Positions 35,201 through 47,088 of a stretch of DNA of 64,000 nt are shown here, piece by piece. The stretch is from assembly GCA_950097015.1 (NCBI GenBank), contig CATNEN010000039.1:744001-808000 (forward strand). The letters are read 5' to 3'. Position numbers and translations under genes: made by a program. This DNA is from Macrostomum hystrix (taxonomy: Eukaryota > Platyhelminthes > Macrostomidae). Each line of letters begins with the position of its first letter. Position 1 is the first letter of the stretch. The notes under the pieces were generated by a model. It saw only the letters and a list, made by a program, of their open reading frames with translations, made no database searches and had not been told where the DNA came from.

Positions 35201-37616
35201 TAGATATGCTGAATACTAGCCAGATATGCTGAATACAAGCCAGATATGCTGAATACCAGCCAGATATGCTGAATACCAGCCAGATATGCTGAATACCAGC
35301 CAGATATGCTGAATACCAGCCAGATATGCTGAATACCAGCCAGATATGCTGAATACCAGCCAGATATGCTGAATACCAGCCAGATATGCTGAATACAAGC
35401 CAGATATGCTGAATAGTAGCCAGATATGCTGAATAGTAGCCAGATATGCTGAATAGTAGCCAGATATGCTGAATACCAGCCAGATATGCTGAATATTAGC
35501 CAGATATGCTGAATACCAGCCAGATATGCTGAATACCAGCCAGATATGCTGAATATTAGCCAGATATGCTGAATACCAGCCAGATATGCTGAATACCAGC
35601 CAGATATGCTGAATACCAGCCAGATATGCTGAATAGTAGCCAGATATGCTGAATAGTAGCCAGATATGCTGAATAGTAGCCAGATATGCTGAATAGTAGC
35701 CAGATATGCTGAATAGTAGCCAGATATGCTGAATACCAGCCAGATATGCTGAATAGTAGCCAGATATGCTGAATACCAGCCAGATATGCTGAATACCAGC
35801 CAGATATGCTGAATAGTAGCCAGATATGCTGAATACCAGCCAGATATGCTGAATAGTAGCCAGATATGCTGAATACCAGCCAGATATGCTGAATAGTAGC
35901 CAGATATGCTGAATACTAGCCAGATATGCTGAATAATAGCCAGATATGCTGAATACTAGCCAGATATGCTGAATACTAGCCAGATATGCTGAATACCAGC
36001 CAGATATGCTGAATAGTAGCCAGATATGCTGAATACTAGCCAGATATGCTGAATACTAGCCAGATATGCTGAATACCAGCCAGATATGCTGAATAGTAGC
36101 CAGATATGCTGAATACCAGCTAGATATGCTGAATAGTAGCCAGATATGCTGAATAGTAGCCAGATATGCTGAATACCAGCCAGATATGCTGAATAGTAGC
36201 CAGATATGCTGAATACCAGCCAGATATGCTGAATACCAGCCAGATATGCTGAATAGTAGCCAGATATGCTGAATACCAGCCAGATATGCTGAATACCAGC
36301 TAGATATGCTGAATAGTAGCCAGATATGCTGAATAGTAGCCAGATATGCTGAATACCAGCCAGATATGCTGAATAGTAGCCAGATATGCTGAATAGTAGC
36401 CAGATATGCTGAATACTAGCCAGATATGCCTAATACAAGCCAGATATGCTGAATACCAGCCAGATATGCTGAATACCAGCCAGATATGCTGAATAGTAGC
36501 CAGATATGCTGAATACTAGCCAGATATGCTGAATAGTAGCCAGATATGCTGAATACCAGCTAGATATGCTGAATAGTAGCCAGATATGCTGAATACCAGC
36601 CAGATATGCTGAATACCAGCTAGATATGCTGAATACTAGCCAGATATGCTGAATACAAGCCAGATATGCTGAATACCAGCCAGATATGCTGAATACCAGC
36701 CAGATATGCTGAATACCAGCCAGATATGCTGAATACCAGCCAGATATGCTGAATAGTAGCCAGATATGCTGAATACCAGCCAGATATGCTGAATAGTAGC
36801 CAGATATGCTGAATACAAGCCAGATATGCTGAATAGTAGCCAGATATGCTGAATAGTAGCCAGATATGCTGAATAGTAGCCAGATATGCTGAATAGTAGC
36901 CAGATATGCTGAATACCAGCCAGATATGCTGAATAGTAGCCAGATATGCTGAATACCAGCCAGATATGCTGAATACCAGCCAGATATGCTGAATAGTAGC
37001 CAGATATGCTGAATACCAGCCAGATATGCTGAATAGTAGCCAGATATGCTGAATACCAGCCAGATATGCTGAATAGTAGCCAGATATGCTGAATACTAGC
37101 CAGATATGCTGAATAATAGCCAGATATGCTGAATACTAGCCAGATATGCTGAATACTAGCCAGATATGCTGAATACCAGCCAGATATGCTGAATAGTAGC
37201 CAGATATGCTGAATACTAGCCAGATATGCTGAATAGTAGCCAGATATGCTGAATAGTAGCCAGATATGCTGAATACTAGCCAGATATGCTGAATACTAGC
37301 CAGATATGCTGAATACCAGCCAGATATGCTGAATACTAGCCAGATATGCTAAATAGTAGCCAGATATGCTGAATACTAGCCAGATATGCTGAATACCAGC
37401 CAGATATGCTGAATACCAGCCAGATATGCTGAATACTAGCCAGATATGCTGAATACCAGCCAGATATGCTGAATAGTAGCCAGATATGCTGAATAGTAGC
37501 CAGATATGCTGAATACTAGCCAGATATGCTGAATAGTAGCCAGATATGCTGAATACCAGCCAGATATGCTGAATAGTAGCCAGATATGCTGAATAGTAGC
37601 CAGATATGCTGAATAT
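29203..37616. repeat. 8.4-kb satellite of 20-bp units with higher-order structure
   Basis: About 420 head-to-tail copies of TAGCCAGATATGCTGAATAG, differing mainly at two places: AGT/ACC/ACT/ACA/AAT before AGCC, and CCAGA/CTAGA/CCACA. A rare 18-bp unit (AGTAGCCAGATGCTGAAT, missing AT) occurs only at 31161, 33059 and 34677; the spacings of 1898 and 1618 bp equal whole numbers of 20-bp units plus that 18-bp one. Other rare variants (CCACATATG at 29721 and 31759; GAATATTAG near 33876 and 35494) repeat at 2038 and 1618 bp. The array therefore grew by duplicating blocks of 80-100 units. Minus-strand 60-118 residue frames inside are artefacts. Confidence 0.95.
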
Positions 37617-38210
37617 AGCTGGTGTCAAATGCAGCTCAAGCACTTTTACTGTATATCAGTGCATTAGATGTATCAAACTGCAGATTTACTTCCTAACTGT
37701 GCTAATTTCATGTCGTCTACAGCTCAATATTTGTTTATTATTTTTCCAATAAACTAATAATAAACGTTTGCAAATATGTAATAAAGAATAAATAATTTCA
37801 AATAAACGTGAGCGACGACTTCGCGAGAAGGCGCGGCAAGGCCTCGGCCGCATTTCAGGGACGGCGCAGGCGTTGGCAGGGTCGCACGGATCGCTGCATC
37901 GACCGGCTGCTGATGGACGCCCCCCCGCCCCGACCAAGCGGAAACCGTGACGCGGTTACGGTCGCTGGCCCTCAGTCGCGCGATCTGACGCTCCCCCTGA
38001 CCTCGTGGCCGGTGGGGCTGCGTCTAGTTAGTTAGTTTCATTTTCTAGGTATTGTACCTAAAGTGCCGCTATGAAAATGTAGAACAATTATACACCTGTT
38101 TGCCTTTACGGGCTTCTTCGGGCGAGAGATGGCCAAGGCCCATAGCACAGGGGTCACATAATGTCAATTCCCTAGGAATTCCAGCACATCGATGCAATTG
38201 CCTTTACCGG
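37617..38210. other. Spacer with a GC-rich patch
   Basis: The first 190 bp are AT-rich. From 37808 to 38035 the base composition jumps to GC-rich with an Arg-rich open frame on the + strand that matches nothing I know. It could be a decayed retroelement or an exon fragment. Confidence 0.3.
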
Positions 38211-39018
38211 CTCGATCGCTATCCTAAAATATGGAAACCCAAAGAGCAGTCACTTACTCCGAAACCACGGGAGGTGAGTGGTGTGATATGCTCGATCGCT
38301 ATCCTAAAATATGGAAACCCAAAGAGCAGTCACTTACTCCGAAACCACGGGAGGTGAGTGGTGTGATATGCTCGATCGCTATCCTAAAATATGGAAACCC
38401 AAAGAGCAGTCACTTACTCCGAAACCACGGGAGGTGAGTGGTGTGATATGCTCGATCGCTATCCTAAAATATGGAAACCCAAAGAGCAGTCACTTACTCC
38501 GAAACCACGGGAGGTGAGTGGTGTGATATGCTCGATCGCTATCCTAAAATATGGAAACCCAAAGAGCAGTCACTTACTCCGAAACCACGGGAGGTGAGTG
38601 GTGTGATATGCTCGATCGCTATCCTAAAATATGGAAACCCAAAGAGCAGTCACTTACTCCGAAACCACGGGAGGTGAGTGGTGTGATATGCTCGATCGCT
38701 ATCCTAAAATATGGAAACCCAAAGAGCAGTCACTTACTCCGAAACCACGGGAGGTGAGTGGTGTGATATGCTCGATCGCTATCCTAAAATATGGAAACCC
38801 AAAGAGCAGTCACTTACTCCGAAACCACGGGAGGTGAGTGGTGTGATATGCTCGATCGCTATCCTAAAATATGGAAACCCAAAGAGCAGTCACTTACTCC
38901 GAAACCACGGGAGGTGAGTGGTGTGATATGCTCGATCGCTATCCTAAAATATGGAAACCCAAAGAGCAGTCACTTACTCCGAAACCACGGGAGGTGAGTG
39001 GTGTGATATGCTCGATCG
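38211..39018. repeat. Ten apparently identical 80-bp tandem repeats
   Basis: Copies start at 38211 and every 80 bp thereafter with CTCGATCGCTATCCTAAAAT. The unit continues with GGAAACCCAAAGAGCAGTCA and ends GGGAGGTGAGTGGTGTGATA plus TG. I see no difference between the ten copies. Each copy holds GGGAG|GTGAGTGG, a strong splice-donor match. The left edge joins a short related stretch (CCTTTACCGG). The overlapping 68-residue frames are by-products of the repeat. Confidence 0.95.
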
Positions 39019-39859
39019 TAACTGAGACCAATTTGGCTATTAAGACAACGTTTTCTGGCCCTGATTGGACGTAAATCTAAATATTCTGGGAAGGGCAAGA
39101 CACCCGCCTCAGCCCGCTCACTTGCACCTGGCATCCAGGTGTACATAGCCTAGCGTACATTAAGTCAACGACTATACGCGGCGCACTACATCTCTCCCAT
39201 TTTCGAATGCTAACGACAGGAGATAAAGGTACAATAAAACAAGCTCCGAAATGGTTTAAAACTGAGAAAAGGAAATAAAATAATGACGCACAAATATTGC
39301 ATAAACACCAAAATTATAGTCCGCGTCAGTTCAGTCTCTGCACAAAGGACCACTAGAAGGACGGAAACACTTAGTTTCTTGGAAAATTTATTGAAGGCAG
39401 ATTTTGACGGGGAAAATGTACTAGCGAGGTAGGTTTTTCACATTTAAATGTTGATAACTTTGTTCTTTTGCTGTTCTTTTAATACATCTCGCAAAAATTG
39501 TTGGCATTAGATTCGAATGTTAGGAAGCTTAAGCATGAAAAATTGATCTTTCTTTTATTTTCGCTATTTATGAAGCACAATTGCCAGTCAATAGCTATCT
39601 TCTTGTGATTAACTCATTTTTACAGTCACTTTCTAATAATTTATAAGTGCATTAGGATAATTTTGTCGGATATTTTCATTAACAAATCAGTAGGCCAAGC
39701 TATAGGCTAAATCATGTCTGCTTGGTTGCTATTGTGATTCATGATAAAAGACGAAAATAAAATGAGGATCAATTATCATGAAAAATGCTTTCTAATATTC
39801 GTTGAAGCAAAATGTTTTTCAGGATATAATAAAAGAACAGCTTTAAGTTATCGACTTTT
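39019..39859. other. AT-rich spacer
   Basis: No coding exon, RNA gene or element end recognised. Confidence 0.4.
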
Positions 39860-40530
39860 TTATTTGAAAAAACGTAAAACTTTCCAATCTCGCCAGTGCA
39901 TTTTCCGTTCAAATCTGCCTTTAATAACTTTTCCAAGAAACGAAGTGTCCCTCCTTCTTCTAGTCGTCATTGTCTCTGCACTGATCGATTCACACCGTCT
40001 CTGGCAGCTCGTGGGTGGGGACGGAGAGCCACCGGGGAGGCCTGCCGCCCGGCGCTGCGCCATCAGCAGTGCTGGCTGGATCAGGGCTGTTGACCTGACC
40101 GCCGTGCAGTGGCACCAGCAGATCGCAACATCGCGGCGCAGCAACAACGAGTTTCCGACCAACCGATCGACCTTCCACGCTCCGCTCTCGTATGGCGTCT
40201 GCGTTTTGCTGGTGCCGATTTGCCGTCGCAACACCGAGTCACCGACCCGGATTTCGTGTGGTCAGGTCTGAGACACTACTGCGTCATCTTGCGTCTGCTC
40301 GTTGCTTCGTCACGGCCTAGGCATTGGCGTATGTCTCTCGAAGCTGGACGTTCGTTGATGCAGACCCGCTGGGACGGCCGCGCGGCCGGTATGACATCGT
40401 TTGGCTGCCGGCCTATGAGTAGCTCGTCCGGCGTGCGGCCGGTGGCCGTATGTGGCGTGGTTCGGTAATCCAGAAGCCAGTCATCCAGTCTCTCCGCTCT
40501 TCGATGGCCGCCCGCAAGACCATATTACAG
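39860..40530 (-). pseudogene. Decayed Gypsy-type integrase C-terminal fragment
   Basis: On the minus strand, from about 40526, the reading shows the integrase-tail pattern W-x3-DYRTTPH-x-ATGRTPDELLIGR followed by a basic stretch. After at least one stop and frame change (near 40275), a second frame (from 40234) shows LRRQIGTSKTQTPYESGAWK and LVGNSLLLRRD, like the post-integrase region of Gypsy polyproteins. The patch is GC-rich in AT-rich surroundings. No LTRs were found, and it is distinct from the element at 41.6-46.5 kb. Confidence 0.6.
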
Positions 40531-41640
40531 GGACAACTAAAGTAGTATTAGGCTAGCTATTAGTAGTGATCCTGTCCTTGCTAATCGACCGGTTCAGCCG
40601 TTCCGTCATGCTATTATTTAGTTATTAAGTTAAGTTATGATTATTGAGTTATGGATCGACTAAGATACATGTACAGATTACTCCCATACTTTTTATTAAA
40701 AGCATGCAATTTTTTCTTTGTATGGCTACAGATCTAGTCGTGATATCGTGCCTAATTCATGATGACGTCCGTGATTTTGTTTTAACAACTGCAGTTTCGC
40801 AGAAGTTTTTTTGAGACATTCGATTATTGCTGCATTTCCCTCGTGCTGCGTGTGCGTGTATATTATTTTAGCTAATCGGAACAGTCCAATTGGGTATGCT
40901 CTTTGATTGTCTCATCCACGTATTCGATTTAATCAAGAAAAAAGCCAGCTGTTTACTTAAGACATCTAGACATTAATAAACCTTAAGTCAAGCACATTTA
41001 AACATAAGCTTTTCTCAAATTGTCGGTTCAAAGTTTTATAAAACTGCATAAAGTCATAAGAAATCAATTGATATTTTCTAAAACATCTTGTCTCTGGACA
41101 TTAAGGGTGCCTGTCTTTCTTTACCTTATTGTCTGACGCCTTCGACTTATATACTTCGACTTTTCTTGCTTTATTTCTGTACAAGTTCAAGTCCTTTTTG
41201 AAATTTCAGTTTAATATGCACAGCTAGTTAGCAATCAGATTCCAATCATATACATATGATCATTTGTATTTTTTTAAACATCTATTTTCTCTAGTTAGTC
41301 ACTTGGAACTGACTGACCCTAGGCCTAGCTCACTAGTATTGAACTAGATTCTTATATCAGACAACAATCTGATATTCCATTACAAAATGGACTCTGATCA
41401 TCAAATGAAAATCGTGATGTAAGTGGCATTTTTATTGTTTTTTTGTGAAAGCATCTTTCTTTCTAGTTATTTTATTGTTATTTTGTATTATGATTAAGTT
41501 GTCTTATTGAAAAGACATTATGAGGTTGTTGGCCTAGAGACATACTCTGACTTCTTAGAATCTTAGTTCTTTGATCACTGTGAGGCTGGTTAGAGTAGTT
41601 GTGTATTGTTTTTGTTGCTTGTTTTATTGAATTATATAAT
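40531..41640. other. AT-rich spacer left of the Gypsy element
   Basis: Nothing recognised on either strand. Confidence 0.4.
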
Positions 41641-41645
41641 ATTAT

Positions 41646-41898
41646 TGATGTGTTGGAAGGCAGGGAGAAAGACGAGCAGTTGTATTTGTATGAATAATTT
41701 GTAGGCCAGTGTGACCTTGTGTGACCTTGTCAACCTTGCTAGTGTTTCTCATTCATTTGTTTCATTATAAGATATTTTTCCATAGGCCGCTGGCTTGGGG
41801 CTCTCTTTACTACAGTAATGTGTTAGGAGGTTTTACCCCTAGACACTTCGCACAAGCACAACAAAAAGTAATTGCAGTTAGTATGTAAGTCCATATTA
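41646..41898 (-). repeat. Gypsy 3' LTR (left)
   Basis: It pairs with 46289-46515. The right-hand terminus has drifted (TATTA for CATCA), and the left LTR carries an extra GTGACCTTGT duplication and a short AT-rich insertion, making it about 26 bp longer. Confidence 0.88.
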
Positions 41899-42701
41899 AC
41901 TTCCCCCTCCTCAAAAATGGATACTCTCTACTCGTTAGTTCGTTGTTTACATTTCTTTGATAAGTCTCTTGGGTGGCATTCCTTTGTTTCCCCTGTTGGA
42001 CTGACAGACCTTCTGATGTTGCTGATGCATTCATTCTATTGGACTAGAGCATAGCTGTTACCATGACTGTTTTTCTGTAAGGTACTAGGTTGAGTGACAT
42101 CTAAATTTTACCATTGTCTAGTCAGTATGTGAAGTTACCAACAATTTTAGTACCTCTGAATGGCGAGGTGAAAGGTGATTTGCCCTTGGGCACATGGGGA
42201 AGATGGACATATACCAGGTTGCCGACTCTTAAATGCCGCTTGAAAACCCGGTGTTTTTCTTGTCTTGTTGGGCAGTGGAACTGATGTGGAGCAGTTAAAT
42301 ATTGTCTTTCTCCGACCTGTCCGCCTGTGTTGTGGCTTTTTGGGGCTGAAAGTTTGCTCTAATATTCCGGCCAAAGATTAGTTTGGCGGGTGAGTCCCCA
42401 TTGTCATTTGGTGTTGTTTGGAAGCTGAAGATTGTCTGTTGCATGCTGTCTTAAAAAATTTTCCAGTCAGTTTTGAATGTTTGGGCTGCATTTTTCAACG
42501 TACGATTGAACACTTCCACTTTCCCATTTTGTCTGGGTTTGTAAAGTGGTACTCTTTAGTGCTGTATATCGTGGGAATAGAGAAATTCCTCCATCTCTTT
42601 AGATACGAAAGACACATTGTTAGATACTAAGGTGTCTGGGTTGCCGAATCTGTTGAAAACTTCAGTCAGCCATTTAATTAGACTTGATGACCTTGTATCT
42701 C

Positions 42702-42982
42702 CATACATGTGCAACCTCCCAAATCTTAGCCGGCCGTGCGACTTAGTTTTTGCTCTCATTTGCGACTTAGTTCATTTCATTGCTCTATTTACAACTTAGT
42801 TTGCTCTCATTTGCTCTCTTTTTCTCTCCCCTTTTTCCTTTTCTTCACGCCTTCCTTTTTTGTCCCTTGGTCCCCCCTTTGATTTTTTTGCGCTTGGTCT
42901 ATTGGTTTTTGCGACTTACCTTGCTTGGCCCTTGTTTCACCCGGCCGGTTCGGCCGGGTCGGCCGGGTGTTGCGCATGTATG
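42702..42982. mobile_element. 281-bp MITE, copy 1 (inside Gypsy integrase)
   Basis: Terminal inverted repeats are CATACATGTGCAAC and GTTGCGCATGTATG, with a perfect 8-bp target duplication TGTATCTC at 42694-42701 and 42983-42990. The interior has CTCATTTG- and CTTAGTTT-rich sequence and a GGCCGG(G/T)T cluster near the right end. It has no coding capacity. Confidence 0.93.
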
Positions 42983-44391
42983 TGTATCTCCCATAAGGAG
43001 TATCTCTGGGTATGACGAATGGTAATCAATCAGTGCGACAACAAATTGTTGGTTTTTGGGGAGCAGTCACAAATGGGCCAGTGATGTCGATAGCAAGCTT
43101 TGACCAAGGTCTGTCAGGCTTCCTGGTTGGTCCTCCATCAGGCACAATAATCTTGTGTGATTTTGCACTGTCCTGACATGGTAGACAGAATTTGACATAG
43201 TTCGTTATGGCACTGTCTATGCCTGGCCACCAATAAGCTGACCGTAGAAGTCACTTCATTCGCATGATGCCTGGGTGGCCTTTGTGGGCACGCTTTAGGA
43301 TTGACTTGGTTAGGCTGCTAGGTGGTACAATTTTTTTACCATGGAGAAGAAATCCGCTTTCAATTGTCAGTTTGTCTTGTACATGTGCAAATGCCTTAAG
43401 TTCTGGTTTCCTTTTGTCAATTTTTCTGGAGCTCCGCACGGCCATCATAACTTCCTGCAATATAGGATCTGTGCTTGTGTGTGCCAGCAAATTTTTTTTG
43501 CAGAAGGATTGTTGATGTCATTTGAAATCAAAATATTGCGGATTGTAAGTTCTTCGTCCTCCACGCTGTCCAGTCCGTCATCAACTGGTAGCCTGGACAA
43601 GGCGTCAGCATACGTGGTTTGTGCTTCTGGGCTTGTATACTATATCGTAGTCAAACTCGGACAAACGGACTAACCAGCGAGTAAACTTGGTTGACTTCGT
43701 TTTGTTACTGTGTTGTCGTAAGAGACTCGTTAGTGCAGAGTTATCCGTTTGTAGGGTGAAACGCGGGCCTAGCAAGTATTTCGCGAAGTGTTCACATGCC
43801 CAGACACAGGCAAGGGCTTCGCGCTCGTTAACTGCGTAGTTTTGTTCTCTCTCGGAGAGCGCATGGGACGCGAATGCTATCGGCACCTCTACTTCATTTT
43901 GCACTTGAGACAGGACGGCGCCGATTCCGGCATCTGATGCATCGGTTGTCAAAATTGTGGGGAGATTCGGGTCGAAAATGGCCAGTTCCAGTCGCTCATG
44001 AAGTAGGGTCTTTACTTTTTCGAAAGCAGTTTGTTGGTCGTTTCCCCAAATGAATTTCTGATTTTGTCGTGTCAGTCGCCTCAGGGGTTCAGTGGCCCCA
44101 GCTAGGTCTCAAACGAAATTAGAATGGTAGTTGATGAGGCCTAAAAAGGAACGTAGCTCCGTTTGGTTTTTTGGTGTCAGTGTGTTCCTGATTGCCGAGA
44201 GTTTGTCTGGATCAGACTCGATTCGTCCTTTTTAGTTTATTATATATCCGAGGAAGGGTACCCGTTCTTGGCGGAACATGCATTTCGAAATGTTGATGCG
44301 GAAATCTTTTTCGTTTAGTCGTTCGAGTACCTTGCGTAATTCGTCGTCGAGCTCTCTGATCGTTCGTCCATGCACGAGTATGTCGTCGATG

Positions 44392-44427
44392 TACTATCGT
44401 ACTATACTATACTATACTATACTATCG
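44392..44427. repeat. ACTAT pentanucleotide expansion inside the reverse transcriptase
   Basis: Five to six ACTAT units interrupt the frame immediately before the catalytic aspartate box of the Gypsy reverse transcriptase. Confidence 0.85.
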
Positions 44428-45289
44428 TTTGGGTGCAGTCTCCGAGGGTATCGCTCACACATCGCTGAAATACAGATGCAGAGTCTGCGAGGCCCATTGG
44501 TAGGCGATTGTAGGCATACAGTCCTATTGGCGTTGCTGTTGTCGTCAAGAGCTTACTCTCTTCATCGAGTTTTATATGGAAATAGGCGCGTTTTAGGTCG
44601 ATCTTTGACTTGTACCACGCGCCGTTCAGCTTGAGGAACAATTCGCTGATGTTTGGTATTGGATGCCTGTCCGGGACAATAAACTTGTTCAGATAGGAAA
44701 AGTCGGTTGTTATTCGGACGCCACCATCCGTTTTCCAGACTGTGACGAGTGCGTTGCTCCATGAGCTCTTCACAACAGGAGTCCAAATCCCAAAATCTTC
44801 CATGTTCTTAATCTCGTTGATGGCTGCTTCGCGGCGGGCAAGTGGGATTGTACGGGCGGGAATGTATTTTAAGGTTGCGTCGCTCTGTAGGGTAATGTTG
44901 TGCGTATAATCCGGATAGGTACCAAGCGATTCGTCCTTGAGTTGTGGCAAATCATCAGCAACATCACACTTCAGCTCTGTGACCGTCGATACTTGCATGG
45001 AGGCGCCATCGAATTTGAGTCCTAGTCTTCTAATCAGATCTAGTCCGACGATAGGTTTCAGATAGTCTTGTGTGACGTACAGTGTTGCAGTTGTCACCCG
45101 GCCTTGAATGCTGACTTCTGGGGATATGTATCCGATGATGCCTGGGACGGCGCTGTTATCGTAGTTCCGCAGCGTCAGATTTGTTGGTCTGATTTCTATT
45201 TCTGGCCAGAGGCGTTTCGAATCCGCTATTCGAATGGTGGACACCTCGGCGGCCGTGTCAAGCAACGCCTAATAGCTACCGCTTCTGCC

Positions 45290-46250
45290 TCAGTCAGCGC
45301 TCTGACCAACTGTCCTCAGGCGTCTACTGATGGTTCGGATCTTCATCTGCGGCTTTGCTCTTCGCTGTGAGATGATGCAGTGGGAGGCAAAATGGTTTGG
45401 TTTGCCGCATCCTTTACAGATCTTTCCCAGAGCCGGACATTTCGGATCTTTGTATGCATGGGTGCTCGATCCGCAACCCATGCATTGCGGCTTCTTGCTT
45501 TTGTCAGCGGAGAGAGTCGTCGATGATGGTTTCTTATTTCTGGTTTCCGGTTTCTGGTCGAACCACGTCATTGTGCGTTTCTGCACTTGCTGAATTGGCG
45601 CAGCTCCGTTGCTCCTGATGATTTCTCCGGTTTGTGACGCGGACTCATCGGCTCGCATGATAGTCAAAAAGGACTGCAGGTCGATGGTCGGCTCCGCCAG
45701 TAGTTTTTCTTGTGTGTTCTTCCACTAGCATGGCCAGTTGCCGTTCCTCCCCGGCTCCGACTCACAGTCTGCTATAAGTGTACGCAAGGCTGTGAAGAAA
45801 TCGTTTACGGATTCACCGTGTTCTTGCTTCCGCCGTCGGAATTCGTACTCGGCGCGGACTGGGTTATGCCTTTTGCTGAATATCGTCTTTAGTTGGCCCA
45901 TGTAGTTTTCAAACATAGTCGTCGTCTCGTTATCTTGATCTTCTCTTGTCTCGTTGTCTTGAATATTGTGCGCATACGGTATGCGTCGTCCTTCAGACCC
46001 TAAGGAAGTGCGCAGAAATGCCTTCTTGAAATCCTCTGCGAGTCTGACTCAAGTTGTTGTTTCTGTGAGGAAAAATAAATCCAAGACTTCTCGTAGCCAC
46101 ATGTCCCATTTGACAGGTGGCTCGCCGGGGTTCTCGAGGAATCTTGACGGTTGCGGGATCGACACGCGAATCTGCTGAGAATGGAGAGCTGGGGAGGTTG
46201 CTGCTGCTGCCGATTTTGGATTCGCAGCAGGCGATGTTGGAGCCATGGGT
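45290..46250 (-). pseudogene. Gypsy gag remnant with zinc knuckle
   Basis: The N-terminal part (from about 46246) has the capsid-like WDMWLREVLDLFFL. After a frame break the segment ending near 45290 has paired CCHC-type cysteines (CMGCGSSTHAYKDPKC, then CKGCGKPNHFASHC). At least one frame change separates the two halves. Confidence 0.75.
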
Positions 46251-46288
46251 TGCTGTTATCCTCGTCGCCATTGAACTTCCACACCAGA

Positions 46289-46515
46289 TGATGTGTTGGA
46301 AGGCAGGGAGAAAGACGAGCAGTTGTATTCGTATGAATAATTCGTAGGCAGGTGTGACCTTGTCGTCAGCCTTGCTCGTGCTTCGTTATATTTTTCCATA
46401 GGCCGCTGGCTTGCGGGCTCTCTTTACTACAGTAATGTGTTAGGAGGTTTTACCCCTAGACACTTCGCACGAGCACAACAAAAAGTAATCGCAGTTAGTA
46501 TGTAAGTCCACATCA
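46289..46515 (-). repeat. Gypsy 5' LTR (right)
   Basis: It is 227 bp, begins TGATGTGTTGGAAGG and ends TCCACATCA. The shared block GTAATGTGTTAGGAGGTTTT identifies the pair. Differences from the left LTR are mostly C/T and A/G changes plus short indels, so the insertion is not very recent. Confidence 0.88.
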
Positions 46516-46520
46516 ATTAT

Positions 46521-47068
46521 ACAGTTTTCTAACCTAGTCAAGGCCTACTTAAATTTTACTCCAGGTATACTAGTACTTGCTTGCTTGGAAAAAATACTGC
46601 TGCAACAGTAAAAAATAATTTGTAATAATTGAATTCAACTTTGGTAATTAGAGTAATAAAGAAATAAAAAAACGTTTTTTTCCAAAACTTTTACTCTAAA
46701 ACTTTAAAAAAATATCTAGCTTTTTAAGACCAGTTGAAATTTGGCCTTAGATAACTAGGTATTGCCATTTACTATTAATTTTCAAGTCTTAATACTAAGA
46801 TTAATTAGTTTTGTAAGTTTGTTTATAATATTTTTTGAACAAAATATAATTTGATTTAATTTGATTTGATGCCCCACACTAAATGCCAATTTCTCATGCT
46901 AAGCATAACACCAACTGCCAAAATATCATGCCACGCACCTCACCAACTGCGGATTTCTCATGCCGTGCACCTCATTAAATGCTGTATTCTCATGCCCTGC
47001 ACCTCAAACTGCCAAAATTTTCATGCCGTGCACATCACCAACTGCCGTATTCTCATGTCATGCATTCA
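46521..47068. other. AT-rich spacer upstream of PRC1
   Basis: It is AT-rich. From 46865 a loose ~30-bp repeat (CATGCC...CACCTCACCAACTGCC...TTCTCATGCC) runs up to the PRC1 acceptor at 47068-47069. Confidence 0.55.
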
Positions 47069-47088
47069 GGACTCGCCTTCGGGACTCG

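Larger units (their letters stand above)
42147..45265 (-). pseudogene. Gypsy pol remnant (protease, RT, RNase H, integrase)
   Basis: On the minus strand: a protease active-site-like DTAAE near 45258, the reverse transcriptase body 45265-44417 (palm motifs SKIDLKRAYFHIKL and LPMGLADSASVFQ), and the YIDD-type catalytic box at about 44395. Then follow RNase H at 43952-43605 (TTDASDAGIGAVL, LQTDNSAL) and the integrase zinc-binding part ending near 43251 (HKGHPGIMRMK). The integrase core is split by the MITE at 42702-42982 and resumes with GNPDTLVSNN. It cannot give a continuous polyprotein because of frame changes, stops and insertions. Confidence 0.82.
41646..46515 (-). mobile_element. Gypsy-type LTR retrotransposon, broken, with intact boundaries
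   Basis: It is 4.87 kb, transcribed on the minus strand, and bounded by a perfect 5-bp duplication ATTAT at 41641-41645 and 46516-46520. The LTR ends are TGATG...CATCA. The order on the minus strand is gag with a zinc knuckle, protease, reverse transcriptase, RNase H, integrase, which is the Gypsy (Metaviridae-type) order. Several stops and frame changes separate the parts. Two further disruptions are a pentanucleotide expansion next to the reverse transcriptase catalytic site and a 281-bp MITE in the integrase. It is a non-autonomous, decaying copy. Confidence 0.9.

Noticed and set aside
29203-37616. CRISPR-like array (short units at constant spacing)
   Set aside because: There are no unique spacers; units are contiguous and the genome is eukaryotic.
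29462-37643. Tyr/Ser/Ala/Trp-rich minus frames resembling a membrane protein
   Set aside because: They arise from the 20-bp satellite (three units equal 20 codons).
37808-38035. GC-rich 75-residue frame as a gene
   Set aside because: No recognisable motif, no matching exon partner, and Arg-rich composition follows from GC content.
38211-39018. Tandem spliced-leader, 5S or snRNA gene cluster
   Set aside because: The 80-bp unit has a donor-like GTGAGT, but no Sm-binding site and no 5S or U6 sequence, and it is too short for a gene plus spacer.
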